NCBI GenBank assembly: GCA_029204225.1
Contig: CM055095.1
Span: forward strand, 70,965,957-71,029,956
Direction of reading: 5' to 3'
Source: Diphasiastrum complanatum
Taxonomy: Eukaryota > Streptophyta > Lycopodiopsida > Lycopodiales > Lycopodiaceae
Length of the DNA: 64,000 nucleotides
Below, piece after piece: positions 10,550-21,341 of the stretch. Position numbers and translations under genes: made by a program. Below the pieces are notes generated by a model. It saw only the letters and a program-made list of their open reading frames with translations. It made no database searches and was not told the origin of the DNA. Each line of letters opens with the position of its first letter. Within the stretch, counting starts at the first letter, position 1.

Positions 10550-11878
10550 CTATGTTGACTTGAACATGGGTCTTGGTATTACTCCAAGATTGGCTCTACG
10601 CTTGATGAAGGAACTCTTGCTCAAAGGTTTGGTAAGCAAATCTGCAATACAAGATGATGTGTCGATGTGCTCCAAGTAGATTTCCCCTCCAATGAGCTTC
10701 TCTCTCATGAAGTGATGTGCAACTTTAACATGTTTGCTCCTTGCATGAAATATCGGATTGTTGGCAAGGGCTTGGGCTGAAATGTTGTCATACATGATCA
10801 TAGGTAGATCATCTTCCATGATTATCTTTAGCTCCACTAGCAAGCTCTTGATCCAAAGCACTTCCTTTGTTGTTGTAGTGAGTGCTTTATACTCAGCTTC
10901 ACAAGATGAAAGTGATACAGTATCTTGCTTTTTGGAAAGCCAAGATATCAAGTTTCCTCCAAGATATATGGCATACGCACTTGTAGATTTTTTATCTGCT
11001 CTATCACTTGCAAAATCCGAGTCAGAATAGCCAACTATAGAAAGATCTTCACTTTTATACAACAAACCATAATCAAAAGTTGAAGATATGTATCTAAGCA
11101 CTCTTTTGGACATTTTCGAATGATGAATAGTAGGATTTTGCATAGCTTGACTCAACTTATGAACACTAAAACTTATGTCAGGTCTAGTTATTGTGAGCCA
11201 AATTAAGGAGCCTATAAGACTCCTAAAAAGGGTGATGTCCACGAAGGATCTTTCATCATCTTTGTTAGGGTCTTTTACAATTTGCTCCATAGGAGTTTCT
11301 ATACTCTTACAATCTAACATATTGAATTTTTTTTAACATTGAAAGAGCATACTTGGATTGACATACAAAAGCTTTATCTTTAAGAAAGTCAATCTCTAAT
11401 ACTAATATGTAGTGAATTTTTCCAAGATCTTGCATCTTGAACTCTTTTCCAAGTGCAATCTTGGTTTCCTCAACTAACTTGATACAACTTCCTGTTAGAA
11501 TGATATCATCAACATAAATAAGAAGGATGACAATATCTTTATCAAAAAACTTGACATACAAGGAAGGATCATAGTTACTAAGATTAAATCCTAGTGACTC
11601 AAGAAAGGTGTTAAGTCGAGAATACCATGACCTTGGAGCTTGCTTTAGTCCATATAGACTTTTAAAGAGCAAGCAAACTTTGTCTTTGTCATGGATGAAC
11701 CCAATAGACTGATCCATATAAAACTCTTCTTCTAGATATCCATTCAAGAATGCATTAGAGACATCTAGCTGAAAAACTTGCCAATTCAAAAAACAAGCAA
11801 TAGAAATTATGATTCTAATTGATACCATCTTTGCAACTGGAGCAAAAGTCTCCTCATAATCAAGTCCATAAAATGACG
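10550..11878 (-). pseudogene. 5'-truncated Copia reverse transcriptase-RNase H
   Basis: From 11878 down, the minus strand reads GLDYEETFAPVAKM, QLDVSNAFLNGYLEEEFYM, YGLKQAPRSWYSRL and LLIYVDDIILTG. After a frameshift near 11325 it continues as LDCKSIETPMEQ, RNase H SWLSKKQDTVSLSSCEAEY, and ADLLTKPLSKSSF to the stop. The frameshift lies in a run of eight A (minus strand) where seven would keep the frame. Everything upstream of the RT start is missing; beyond 11878 the sequence is unrelated. Inferred to be a dead 3' fragment. Confidence 0.88.
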
Positions 11879-12052
11879 AAGTTACACAAGTAGCATATGG
11901 AACAACTAACGATGTAGTTTGATAAAAAAATTGAAGGCCTTGCAGGGAGCTATAGCACCAACTCCAAATCCACTGGAATAAAATCAACTGCAGTACCCCC
12001 GACGAGAGAATGCATGGTGTCCAGTTTGCACCTAGAACCATACTGCAAATGA
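11879..12052. other. Junction between Copia fragment and Gypsy remnant
   Basis: The Copia coding match stops at about 11878 and Gypsy-like coding begins by 12053. The intervening 170 bp matches neither clearly and has no terminal repeat, so the breakpoint cannot be placed exactly. Confidence 0.4.
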
Positions 12053-12807
12053 GTGTCTAGTGTTGAAGCAGAACCTCAAGCTGACACAATGGTACTACCA
12101 CTTGTGCAATGCTTCATCGCACAAAATGGCATTTTTTCCATTCAACCCCAGGATCATACAATAAAAGAGGAATCAATACCAGGCCTCCTACTTGTATCAA
12201 CAAGGGGCACCAAATGCGAACCGCGCTATGGAACACCAATGAATCAACAGCGCATGGCACTACCTGCACCACTCTGGCCAGCTAACAATCAAGTGGCTCA
12301 TGTAAATCTGGTAGCAGCAGAACAAGAATCACCACCCGAACTTGAGCAGCAACAGTGGTATAGTGCGAAAGAGGCGTTTGTTGACCCGGAACTACATGGG
12401 CAAAAAAGGAAAAAAGAAAGTGTTGGACTCCTTGAAGTCGGTCTGAATGGACCCAGACGCAGTGTCATCATCCTTACAGATGACTGATAATCCAAAGATT
12501 ATAAGTTGCGCTAAGATCAACATGCTGAAGGAGGAACTTCGTCGGAATGGACACTAGTTCAAGAGATGCCAGAAACCTTCAAGAACTATACCTTAAACAA
12601 CGTGGTAATCATGATGCCGCAAGCACAAAGAGAACCCATGAACCAGCGGAACAAGCCTTCCAAGGACCTACGTGGACCCAACCCATGAATCTAGCTGAGC
12701 CAAGTGAAGAAGAGAAAATCGTGCATGTGGGAGAACAGCTGACACCCACTCAATTTACAAGGCTACGCGCATTATTGGTGGAATACAAAGATTGCTTTGC
12801 ATGGAAC
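12053..12807 (+). pseudogene. Ty3/Gypsy polyprotein, region before reverse transcriptase
   Basis: Two open segments (12053-12487 and 12547-12858) are separated by stops. The second contains LTPTQFTRLRALLVEYKDCFAW, the conserved stretch that precedes the Gypsy reverse transcriptase. The coding sequence stops at 12807 because a solo LTR is inserted after the codon for Trp, and it resumes at 13638. The upstream 144-codon segment is not recognised on its own but lies in the position of the protease-RT linker. Assignment of the first segment is inference. Confidence 0.68.
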
Positions 12808-13637
12808 TGTGAAAAATGTAAAAATAAGCTTGGTAGAGGCCAAAAATCATGTATATAGGATGATTACACATGTGTGGAGCCTGTTCCCACATGTGAAAAT
12901 AGTGTACTTGTCATGTACCATAATCATATAGGTTGTACATATGATTTAATTAAAGTTCTAGTGGCTAAAAAGGTCAAAAACTAGTTTTCTAGACATATGA
13001 CACATGGCATCAATCTATTGATTGCATGAGCCACATCCTTTGGTTAGGTGTCATATCCCATGTGTAGAGGACAGCTCACATGTGTGGAATAAGCTGAAGT
13101 AGGCAAATTTTGACTTCTAGAAGATATTCAAGTAGATCTCCATATAGAAGGAAAATGGACCAAAAGTGCTCAAAATAGGTTTTGTCCAAGTGTCAGTTTT
13201 GCATGATGAATCATCATATGACAAAGCACCTTCACACATGTGGGATCAGAGGGATGATCAGTACCACGAGCTCCCACTTATTGTATATATAGAGCCACAT
13301 TTGGCCATAATCAGAGTGAGACACCAATCTTGGTTTTGGAAGCAATTTTGAGTGATTCTCTCCATTTGTCTACATTTGTTTTGATTGTTTTGAGATTCTA
13401 TCAATGTGTACTTGATTTTCAGGTTGGAGTCCATACTCAGACAATGTTTCACACGTGTGAAACCAGAAAGTACACCTTCCTTCAATTAATGATTGTTCTT
13501 GTTAGGATTTTGTGTCTAGAATTGATCTAGATTGATCTTAATCTCAAGTAGATTGATAGATCAAGTAATCTGACAACCAATCCCTCTTGAGGATCAATTT
13601 ATGATCCACTCTTGGTCTTTTTTGTACTTTTTTTACA
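12808..13637 (+). mobile_element. Solo Copia-type LTR (830 bp) inserted in Gypsy pol
   Basis: The insertion starts TGTGAAAAATG and ends TTTTTTTACA, and is flanked by the 5-bp direct repeat GGAAC (12803-12807 and 13638-13642). Removing it together with one repeat restores the Gypsy reading W-N-Y-K-D-L-K. There is no internal region, so it is a solo LTR. TATATATA at 13284-13291 fits a promoter. It carries several CACATGTG-type motifs (about 12867, 12889, 13077, 13231) and a perfect 18-bp palindrome at 13446-13463. Confidence 0.9.
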
Positions 13638-14880
13638 GGAACTACAAGGATCTTAAGGGTATACCACCAACAGTAGTCCAACATACCATACCCTTGGTGG
13701 ATGGAGCAGTCCCCGAGGTGAGTCGATACTATTGCTGAAGTCCTAACTACGCGAAATTGATCAAACAGGAGTTGCAAAAGTTACTAGATGCCGATTTCAT
13801 TTATGAAATTGAGCACACAGAATGGGTATCACCGATAGTCATAGTACCCGAAAAGAATGCAAATATGTGTGAACCTGAAAGCATCAAATGCAATTACCAA
13901 GAAGGATCATTTTCCCTTAGCATTTACGAAAAAAGTATTCTAGACAAAGTAGCAGGAGCAGAAGCCTACAGTTTTCTGGACGGTTTCAGCAGCTACAATC
14001 AAGTGAAAATAGCGCCGCAAGATCAACACAAGATAGCATTCTCTACTAAATGGGAAACCTATGCCTACAAAGTGATGTTGTTTGAACTTTGTAATGCCCC
14101 AAGTACCTCCCAACGAGTTATGCGGGCGGCATTCAAAGAGTGTTTGCAAATTTTTTTGGAAATCTTCCTAGATGATCTGTGCATGCATGAAACTAACTCT
14201 GGGCACTTATCCAATTTGAAAAAGGTGCTAACGAAATGCTGTGAATATCAGATATCCTTGAACCCAGAAAAGTGTCAGTTTTGGGTGAAACATGGCCTCA
14301 TTCTCGGCCATATAGTATCCAAACACGGGATCACCACAGACCTATCAAAGATAAGGATCATTGTTGATCTACCAGCACCAGGAACAATCCGCAGAGTCTA
14401 CATATTTATGGGTCATGCTAACTACTACCGGATTTTCATTCTAGATTTTGCGGAATTAGCACGACCAATCTACAAGCTCACAATGGAACCACATTGGACG
14501 GAGGAGGCCCTACAGGCTTTTCAGAAACTAAAAGATGCTTTGCTCTCAGCACCAATATTACATCCACCCAATTGGTCCATAGAGTTTCATGTGCATACAG
14601 ACGCATCCAAGTATGCAATAGGAGCAATTTTAACCCAACCAAAACACAAAAAGGATTTCCCAATCCAATTTGCTAGCCGACAGCTCAGTGATTCAGAGAT
14701 AAACTATTCGACCGTAGAGCGGGAGGCACTGGCTATGATTTATGTAGTTAAAAAAATTTAGCATTATTTGATGGCCACACATTTCGCTTTTTACACGGAC
14801 CGTCAACCCTTGCTTTATCTTGTTAATAAAACTTGCAACACAAAGAGAATCACCCGTTGGTTACTAAAGAAGGTTTGGTA
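13638..14880 (+). pseudogene. Ty3/Gypsy reverse transcriptase-RNase H
   Basis: The sequence resumes as YKDLKGIPPTVVQHTIPL. After one stop near 13735 an open frame 13757-14761 gives the RT: LIKQELQKLLDADFI, YSFLDGFSSYNQVKIA, FLDDLCMHE (in place of the usual Y/FxDD box), LNPEKCQF and the RT-RNase H hinge. RNase H follows (FHVHTDASKYAIGAILTQ; FAFYTDRQPLLYLV continues past a stop at about 14760). Homology fades at about 14880. Several typical RT residues are altered or lost (CNAPSTSQRVMRAAF for CNAPATFQRxM), and stops are present, so it is inactive. Confidence 0.9.
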
Positions 14881-14986
14881 CCTGTCCAAATTTCGAATGG
14901 TGTTTTGTCTCAGAGATCTTTAGTAGGACAATAGTTCTGAATATAGTTTGCTATTGATATAGCTTCAACCCATAAGGACTTCGGAA

Positions 14987-15440
14987 GTGACGCACGTGAT
15001 AACCATTGGAGTTGGTGTCCAAATTGAACAGAAGGTGGGGTTTGGATCAGAGGAGTGGAGGTGGATATTCAAGGACATCAAGGCAAAATTCCTGGACCTG
15101 AAGATCTCAATTCTTCTTTGGAGAATAGCACACAGGGCAATATGGATATGCAGTACAAGCTACCAATGGGGCACGTCAAATGGTTATTGCGACAGATGCG
15201 GCTCAGAGTTCGACTCTATTCAGTACACTTTCCCATATTATGAAAGGAATGAACCCTTCTCCTCTCTTGTTCAGAGTCTAGCTAGGTTCTAGGTCATGTA
15301 TCTGTGGATTCCCGCAAATGGCTCTTAGGTCTTGATTCTTTAGTAGATAGGAACATTTGGATTTGTATCAAAGATCCTCTCCTCTGGACTACCTGGAGAC
15401 TGAGGAATGTATCTTTTCTAGTCTAATGTTTGTGAAATAT
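14987..15440 (+). pseudogene. LINE-type (non-LTR) C-terminal zinc-binding relic
   Basis: The open frame 14987-15292 reads IFKDIKAKF...ISILLWRIAHRAI followed by YCDRCGSEFDSIQYTFPYYE. The pattern resembles the zinc-binding domain found after plant LINE reverse transcriptases (Lys-Ile...Trp-Arg, then CxxC...His...Cys), although the final His/Cys are replaced. It starts ~100 bp after the Gypsy break and decays by about 15440. Short and diverged, so moderate confidence only. Confidence 0.5.
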
Positions 15441-15538
15441 GATTATGTATGCCACATGCAATTTATGACGATCTTTTTTTGCCATGGTTACTAGCTCTTG
15501 AAAAGACAAGGTTTCATATTTTTTTCTTCATAAGTCAC

Positions 15539-15587
<49 letters not shown>
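15539..15587. repeat. (TA)n microsatellite
   Basis: An uninterrupted AT dinucleotide run of about 49 bp. Confidence 0.98.
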
Positions 15588-15589
<2 letters not shown>

Positions 15590-16170
15590 TAGATATTTGG
15601 TTTTTACCCTGGCTAACTGTTACCTTTGTAAACATTAATTTTTTTATCTATAACCTTGGCTATAAGTGTAACCATTTACCTCCCTAATGTTATCTTTTTT
15701 CTACTCTCGAGCCATAACAATCAGGGACAATAGATTGTACCTTGCTTTCATTAAATACGGGTAGGAAAACATGTCAGTTTACAAAAGGATTAAAACGTTG
15801 AATGTGAAAGCCAAAAGGCAAACTTAGTTTATGTAATATATTTAATGAAAAGTAACTAGACTCTAACAAAATGTGTGTCTAGTCTCGAACGTGATGGAAG
15901 CCACTATCATGAGCAATAGCTGCAAGAACATTGGGAATGGAATCACGTGATGCAATATGACCCCCACTGAAGGGACATTGCATAAGATGAGTACCAAGTG
16001 CATGACCCCATGAAAATCCATCAAAGTTAGTTTTCTTCATACTATTGATAAGCTACTTTGCCACGATAAAATAAACAAGCCTTTTGTTTTAACACAAATC
16101 TTTTAACATTCTAAAACAATATGCATATATTATGAGGCATAGTCTCATAGACCCTAGCATTTGGACTATC
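15588..16170. other. No gene seen
   Basis: AT-rich sequence without a convincing ORF, RNA or element boundary. Confidence 0.5.
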
Positions 16171-16660
16171 TAGGATCATAGAATTAATGAACCGTGTACG
16201 GATCACCACGATTCTGAGAACTGTACAATGAACCGTACGATTCTCAAAAACTTTTAGCTGGAACGATGGTGAACCGTACAGTTAAATAATTAGTTAATTA
16301 ATATATTTTTTTTAGATGCCCTTCTTTTGCTATTTGTCAAAATTAATTACCAAAACCATCTTGTTCTGTGTTATGTAATTACTTATCAATAACCAATCAG
16401 ATATTAATCAATCACATATTTAACAATCAGATGTCCTGTAATTAATCTAATCTGTAAATGTTCTGTAATTAATCAGATGTTCTGTAAATGTTCTGTAATT
16501 GTTCTGTAACTAATCTTATCTGCCTTGGGAGGGGTTTTGGTAAGTAATTAATTGATTAATTAATTAAATAAATAAATACTGGAATTGTACCACGGTTCAT
16601 GAACCGTGATACGGTTCACCCCACGGTTCTGGGAACCATGGGTTCTATGCTTTGGATGTA
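16171..16660. mobile_element. Palindrome-rich MITE-like element
   Basis: About 490 non-coding bp bounded by the inverted ends CATAGAA (left) and TTCTATG (right). Near both ends the motif GAACCGT/ACGGTTC recurs at least eight times in both orientations, including a perfect 18-bp palindrome CACGGTTCATGAACCGTG at 16591-16608. The centre is AT-rich (TTAATTAATTAA) with repeated TTCTGTAAT units. The 8-bp flanks TCTAGGAT and CTTTGGAT match at 5 of 8 positions, possibly a decayed hAT-type target duplication. The element type is inference. Confidence 0.45.
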
Positions 16661-17486
16661 CTAAATTTAAAACATGCAAAAGATTTGTGTTTCTCAATTT
16701 GCTACTAAGTGTCATAATGAAAGGCATACTATTGTCATAGTCTTATGCTTGAGCTATCTTCAAAAACAAAATACACATGCTTTCCAAGAATTGAAACCTT
16801 TATCAAAACTCTCATGTGGCTGCCAATGAGAGACTGACACCTAAACATGGAACCTTCTAGAAAAATGTTTCAAAATCGTTGCCAGTCCTCATTAACATAA
16901 TGCCCATTAAACTCGCATGTCATTTCATAGGGGAAGGTGTGTTGACATCAGGCCTCTTGCCCTTGGGATCCCACCCTCCCAGAGCAAAAGGCCCTTAGAA
17001 CAAGACCCCTCACATGATGGCCTCTATCATATAAGGGGTCTTGTTCTAGACCCCTCACTTTACCTCCTCTATCTAGACTACCCTAAGAATTATACCATTG
17101 GTAAGCTTGTTCACAATCCTTGTCCCCTAGACATAGCCATTCCTAATGAGGCCTTTACATGATATTTTGGTATGGCAATGATTGACAACTAAAGAATAAG
17201 ATTATTTCATAATGCTATAAATGAACGAAAGATGAATGAGAGAGATTCTTGTTATTGGTGTTTCTGGGACTTGGAATATGTGGACTCCGAGTTAAGAAAT
17301 AGATGTTGGGATCCTTTTGTGGATAGATGTTGGGTATCCTTTAGTGTAGAGGTCAAATTTGAACAAATGTTGCTTGTCAAATCTCTACTTCAAAAATGAT
17401 GAACTAACTTATAGGTTGCATATGAGGCACTTCACTTTCAAAATGAAGGTCTTCTGTACTGCTTTATCTCGACCTGCATGCTGACA
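16661..17486. other. No gene seen (3' flank of FA2H)
   Basis: Contains the 3' side of the FA2H gene and an open frame at 16917-17162 with no recognisable protein. A short inverted pair built on AAGGGTCTTGTTCTAGACCCCT-like sequence lies around 16990-17060. Confidence 0.45.
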
Positions 17487-20400
17487 TTACTCCTTTTTTA
17501 GCGCAGTTAGACGAGAACGTTGTGCTTCCTCTCTTGGAAGTGTCTCAAACGTCCAGTCCCATAGCGTAGAGGTAATACCAAACGCATCGGTTTGCACTTT
17601 GAAATGGTGGTTCAGGTGGTATCTCTGCAAGAAATAGTAACAAACCAATCATAACACAAGCCACACCTCAAAGGGAGCACAATAACAGTAGTAAGATCTC
17701 AAATCCAATTCATGCTAGTGCCAAAAGGATCAACAGCCAAATATTACTTTACAGGTCTCATATCTGCATTAATTACAAGTATCGGACTGATACTTGAAAT
17801 TTAACTAATTAATTGGAAGACTACACAATATATGTCTAAAATGAGGGCTGATGCACATCGTTGCTTCATCTTCCATTGTTGTAAAAGGATAAGCCACCGT
17901 TTCGACTTAACATCCTTGGCATTTTCTGGATTCTGTTGTGCAGTCTACACATGATTAACCTACGAATACTTTGAGTCGTGTAAATATTTAAGTTTGAACG
18001 CAAGGTTTTCAGGGAATTTATGACTATCTACATGTTACTCGCAGTTGGAAAAGTCCTGTTTCTTTTGACAATATGCAAAAGACCTGGTAGAAGATGCTTA
18101 GTGTGTTTCTCAGCCTGAAAAAATTCATAATGGTCAGGAAAGTTATTGATTCAGATCTAAAGATTAGATCTGGATATTTGGTAATGACAACAGATGGAAA
18201 TTTAATTGTTGAGGGTGTATGAAAATGTCTACAAAGTAAGGGAAAATTGACATGGAGTATATTCAAGTCATTGTGAAAATTCTTGAGCTGGTACATTTTG
18301 ACATCTATAGTCCCTTAAGTCCTATTTCAATAGGAAAACGTAGATGTTTTATCTCATCACCTTATCAAGGCCGGAAACTCGTAAATACTTCATGAAGTAC
18401 AAATTTAAAGGATGGAGAAGGCTAAAATATTTATAGGTTGTGAGGACAAGCAAATATCAAAATATTGAGAGATAGTGGTGCTGAATACAATCATACAACA
18501 CTACAAAGAGAGTAGAGCCTCTGCAGTCTGTAGTATGTACTTAACATCCATACCCAAACGCATAGCAGTTCAATTTTAAAGAGGCTTAGTCCTCAGAAGT
18601 ATACTAAAAGCCAATTAGTCAAGATGCTCACCTTTAAGTATCGAGAGTAGTTGTTGGAGGCAACTCCAAAATGAAGATAATAATGTGTTAGATCATATAT
18701 AACGTATGCGAATAAGCCACCGCCAAACATTGCCGATTTGAAGGTGTACGTGGCAATAAGGTCTGCCGTGAACCAAATCTGGAATTGCGGGATACCGAAA
18801 CATTATATTCCGAACATCATCAAGGTGAAAGATATCTCAGCTTCATCAGCAACAAATATAGAAAACATTCCGTTACATTATTACAATTTCGAGAAAAGAG
18901 TTTCCTTTTATGGCTTTTATAATGCACTGAAAAGCGTCATTTGAGCAAAAGATCACGTACCAAGAGTACAAAAACTGCAGTAAATGCAGGAGGGAAAACA
19001 AGGCGACTACCGTCCATTGGATGCTTATGATGGAATCCATGCAAAAGATAATGCAATGTGTTCGCCCTGTTCCAAATGGCATGATGTGTCAAAGGAAACG
19101 AACTAAAATTGCTAGCCGTGAGGTAGCTAACGAGGACTACAAACAATGCAGGCGTTGCACGGATTGATGTTATAGTTGTTTAGCTACTTAACGACCCTTT
19201 GATAATTTAATGATGTCAAATGGCAACTCACCAATAGCTTCTGGTTTTCATATGGAATAGGAAACGATGAATCAAATACTCAAGTAATGTCCAAACCAGA
19301 GCGCCAGAAAGCATTAAGAAGATCAGGAAAAGAAAGCTGTAGCCAGCTTTCACAGCAGTAGATTCCATCCAGAAGACGAAGGGAAGCCATACGATTGGAA
19401 TTATCCACCATTTCGTAGTCGTCAAAAGCTGCTCATTAAAACGCGCCAAACAGAACACATGAGAGTCGCCAAAGATCATTCATTGAGCTACCGAGATTCA
19501 AAGCATTTCATTTGAGACTTAGATATAGAAAGATCAACAACGCCAGAAAGTAAATGCTGCTTTCACCTCTGCAACATCACTCTGGAAGAACCTCGGAGGT
19601 TCATTGCAAACGAGCGGATCATGAATCCAAGCTTGATACCTTTCTCCCAAATTTCCGACCTGAAAATAATTTCCAATTATGACTTACAAAACTCGGAGAC
19701 TGGTGACAAGTTCTAAGAAATAGGACACCTAATCAGGGAAACAAACAACACTATAGCTTTTGCTTGCAAATTGTACCTGAAACACCAAGGGCTTTGTGAG
19801 ATCTACTTCGAAATTTGTTGATGATATACTTGAAGAGTGGGGCTTCAAATTGTTGGTTGATCCCTTCTCGTCATCCCTGGAAAACAATACCTTAGTAGAG
19901 CTGCGAAATTTCTAAGTCTTAAACGAAGGAAGACTTTACGCTCTCATAACATTTCCACGAGTAGACTTGATGACGTGAAAGGTAAGCTTATGTCAAATAT
20001 TCCCAAAAAGGTCAAATTATTTTGCGCGAACGATTACAAGTAAATCTACGTGCTCCAAGTGAATACAATCAGGATACAACCTTCACAGAGTGCTATGATA
20101 TGGCGTATGCTTATTAGTAAAGGTAAGAAAACTTCGAATAGTTCGTCAGTCTAGTTAAGCTACTTACAAAGGTAATCACCCAATCAAGCTATCTTTTATC
20201 ATCTGGGGATAACAAATCTCTAATATTTGATAGCTTCCTTTCCACGATAAAGAAATACCAGTAGACATATTGAGCAGCTTGATCACCTGTACGCACTCTC
20301 CACGGTGCCAATCATGAACTGGCTCAGCATTCGAAAAGCAGCTTGACTATGAAAATGAGCTTCGGGATGACTGGAGCCTCTCATCAGTTCACCCAGATCA

Positions 20401-21056
20401 GCTTGACTGATATGTTCAAAAATTATCTGCAGCCATAAACGAAAGTATCACTGGAACTGAGCCTTGGAATGAAGTCTTGGACTACAAAGTTTGAAAAATC
20501 TCCCTCTTTCTCTCCTCTCCCAAATTATTCATTAACTCACTCGGTTCAAATTCCTTATGCCGAAGTTAGAGAAACCGACATAAGGTGGACAGATTAAATC
20601 TATAGAACATCGCATTTATATAACGCGTTCTTTTCGAAATCGGTTCAGGATGGAAATAGCATTTTCATTTTTCCATAGTGTCTAAACATTCTTGCTTACC
20701 TCTGCACCACCAGGATGAATATCTACAAACTCAGTAATGTTGTAAACTTTTCCATCCACAACAATCCATGCATCTTCCGGACTATTATGTTTATGAATCT
20801 CCGAAGTAGTGAATGTTTCAACAGCTTCTTTAGACTTTGGCGTGCCATTCTGAGAAACGACTAATTCGCTGTTCGTTTCCGTTTCCTTCATTATAATTCC
20901 AGGAACAACGCCACAGGCAGCTCTTAAATCAGAAGCTGCAACTATGTCGCAATTGCATCGAGTATGGCGATCAGGAGCAATCCGCAGCAACGATGACAGT
21001 CCCGAGGAAGCGACCATAGCTCGCAGCAACGAGGACACCCTGGAAGAAGAAACCAT
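17487..21056 (-). CDS. Fatty acid 2-hydroxylase with N-terminal cytochrome b5 domain (8 exons)
   Basis: Exons, in transcript order: 21056-20700, 20426-20287, 19876-19777, 19659-19567, 19428-19232, 19066-18961, 18778-18632, 17624-17487. All introns are GT...AG, phases match, and the 1278-nt CDS ends in TAA (425 aa). Residues ~82-165 form a cytochrome b5 domain with the HPGG haem ligand (His114) and an HFHS ligand (His145). The rest is the di-iron hydroxylase: FEVDLTKPLVFQ, membrane segments around 235-280, and His clusters HRFLFH (284-289), HYLLHGFHHKH (301-311), HYYLH (363-367) and YHLNHH (382-387). The expected role is 2-hydroxylation of sphingolipid N-acyl chains at the ER. Plant FA2H proteins I know of lack the b5 domain, whereas yeast Scs7 and animal FA2H have it. 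Met56 (20891) is an alternative start giving 370 aa, closer to Scs7/FA2H length; the Ser/Arg-rich residues 1-55 may be leader or UTR. Confidence 0.93.
20287..20426 (-). other. Exon 2 of FA2H: second half of cytochrome b5
   Basis: This 140-nt exon lies in a frame with no long ORF of its own. It reads on from HPGGAE as IIFEHISQADLGELM, then SSHPEAHFHSQAAFRML and FMIGTVESAY. The acceptor is TGCAG/AT and the donor is ACAG/GTGATC. It completes the haem-binding fold and links it to the hydroxylase, so the fusion is supported by continuous splicing rather than by proximity. Confidence 0.9.
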
Positions 21057-21320
21057 AGCCTCTCGCGAAAACGAAGAAGAAACGCTAAAAGCTAAACGAT
21101 GGGAGAGGAGAGTTGATCGTGAGTGGGGCCAGATGGGGGCTTGATTGAGAAATTAAGCGAGGGAGTTGGAGGCTGACTATTGTGGCATGGGCAGCTGGGG
21201 CCTGCCCCGAAACTTAAGTGCTCGCTGCTGCATGGCGGCCCGCATCATAGGTATTAGCTGAGATGGATATATGCATAGATCTTGTAGAGACCTCTATTTG
21301 TATAGGGTAGGTTCCCCCCA
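21057..21320 (-). promoter_or_regulatory. Upstream region of the FA2H gene
   Basis: The 265 bp between the start codon and the poly-C tract would hold the 5' UTR and core promoter. It is moderately GC-rich and shows no obvious TATA box. Assignment rests on position only. Confidence 0.35.
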
Positions 21321-21321
21321 T

Positions 21322-21341
21322 CCCCCCCCCCCCCCCCCCCC
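21322..21341. repeat. Poly-C tract (20 C)
   Basis: Twenty consecutive C, followed by GGGGCCC. The G-rich strand is the coding strand of the FA2H gene, whose start codon lies ~265 bp away. Confidence 0.97.

Noticed and set aside
16917-17162. 81-codon ORF downstream of FA2H
   Set aside because: No recognisable domain, no splice context, and composition like non-coding sequence.
18873-19479. Several short open frames treated as separate genes
   Set aside because: They are FA2H exons plus adjoining intron read-through; splice sites join them in phase.
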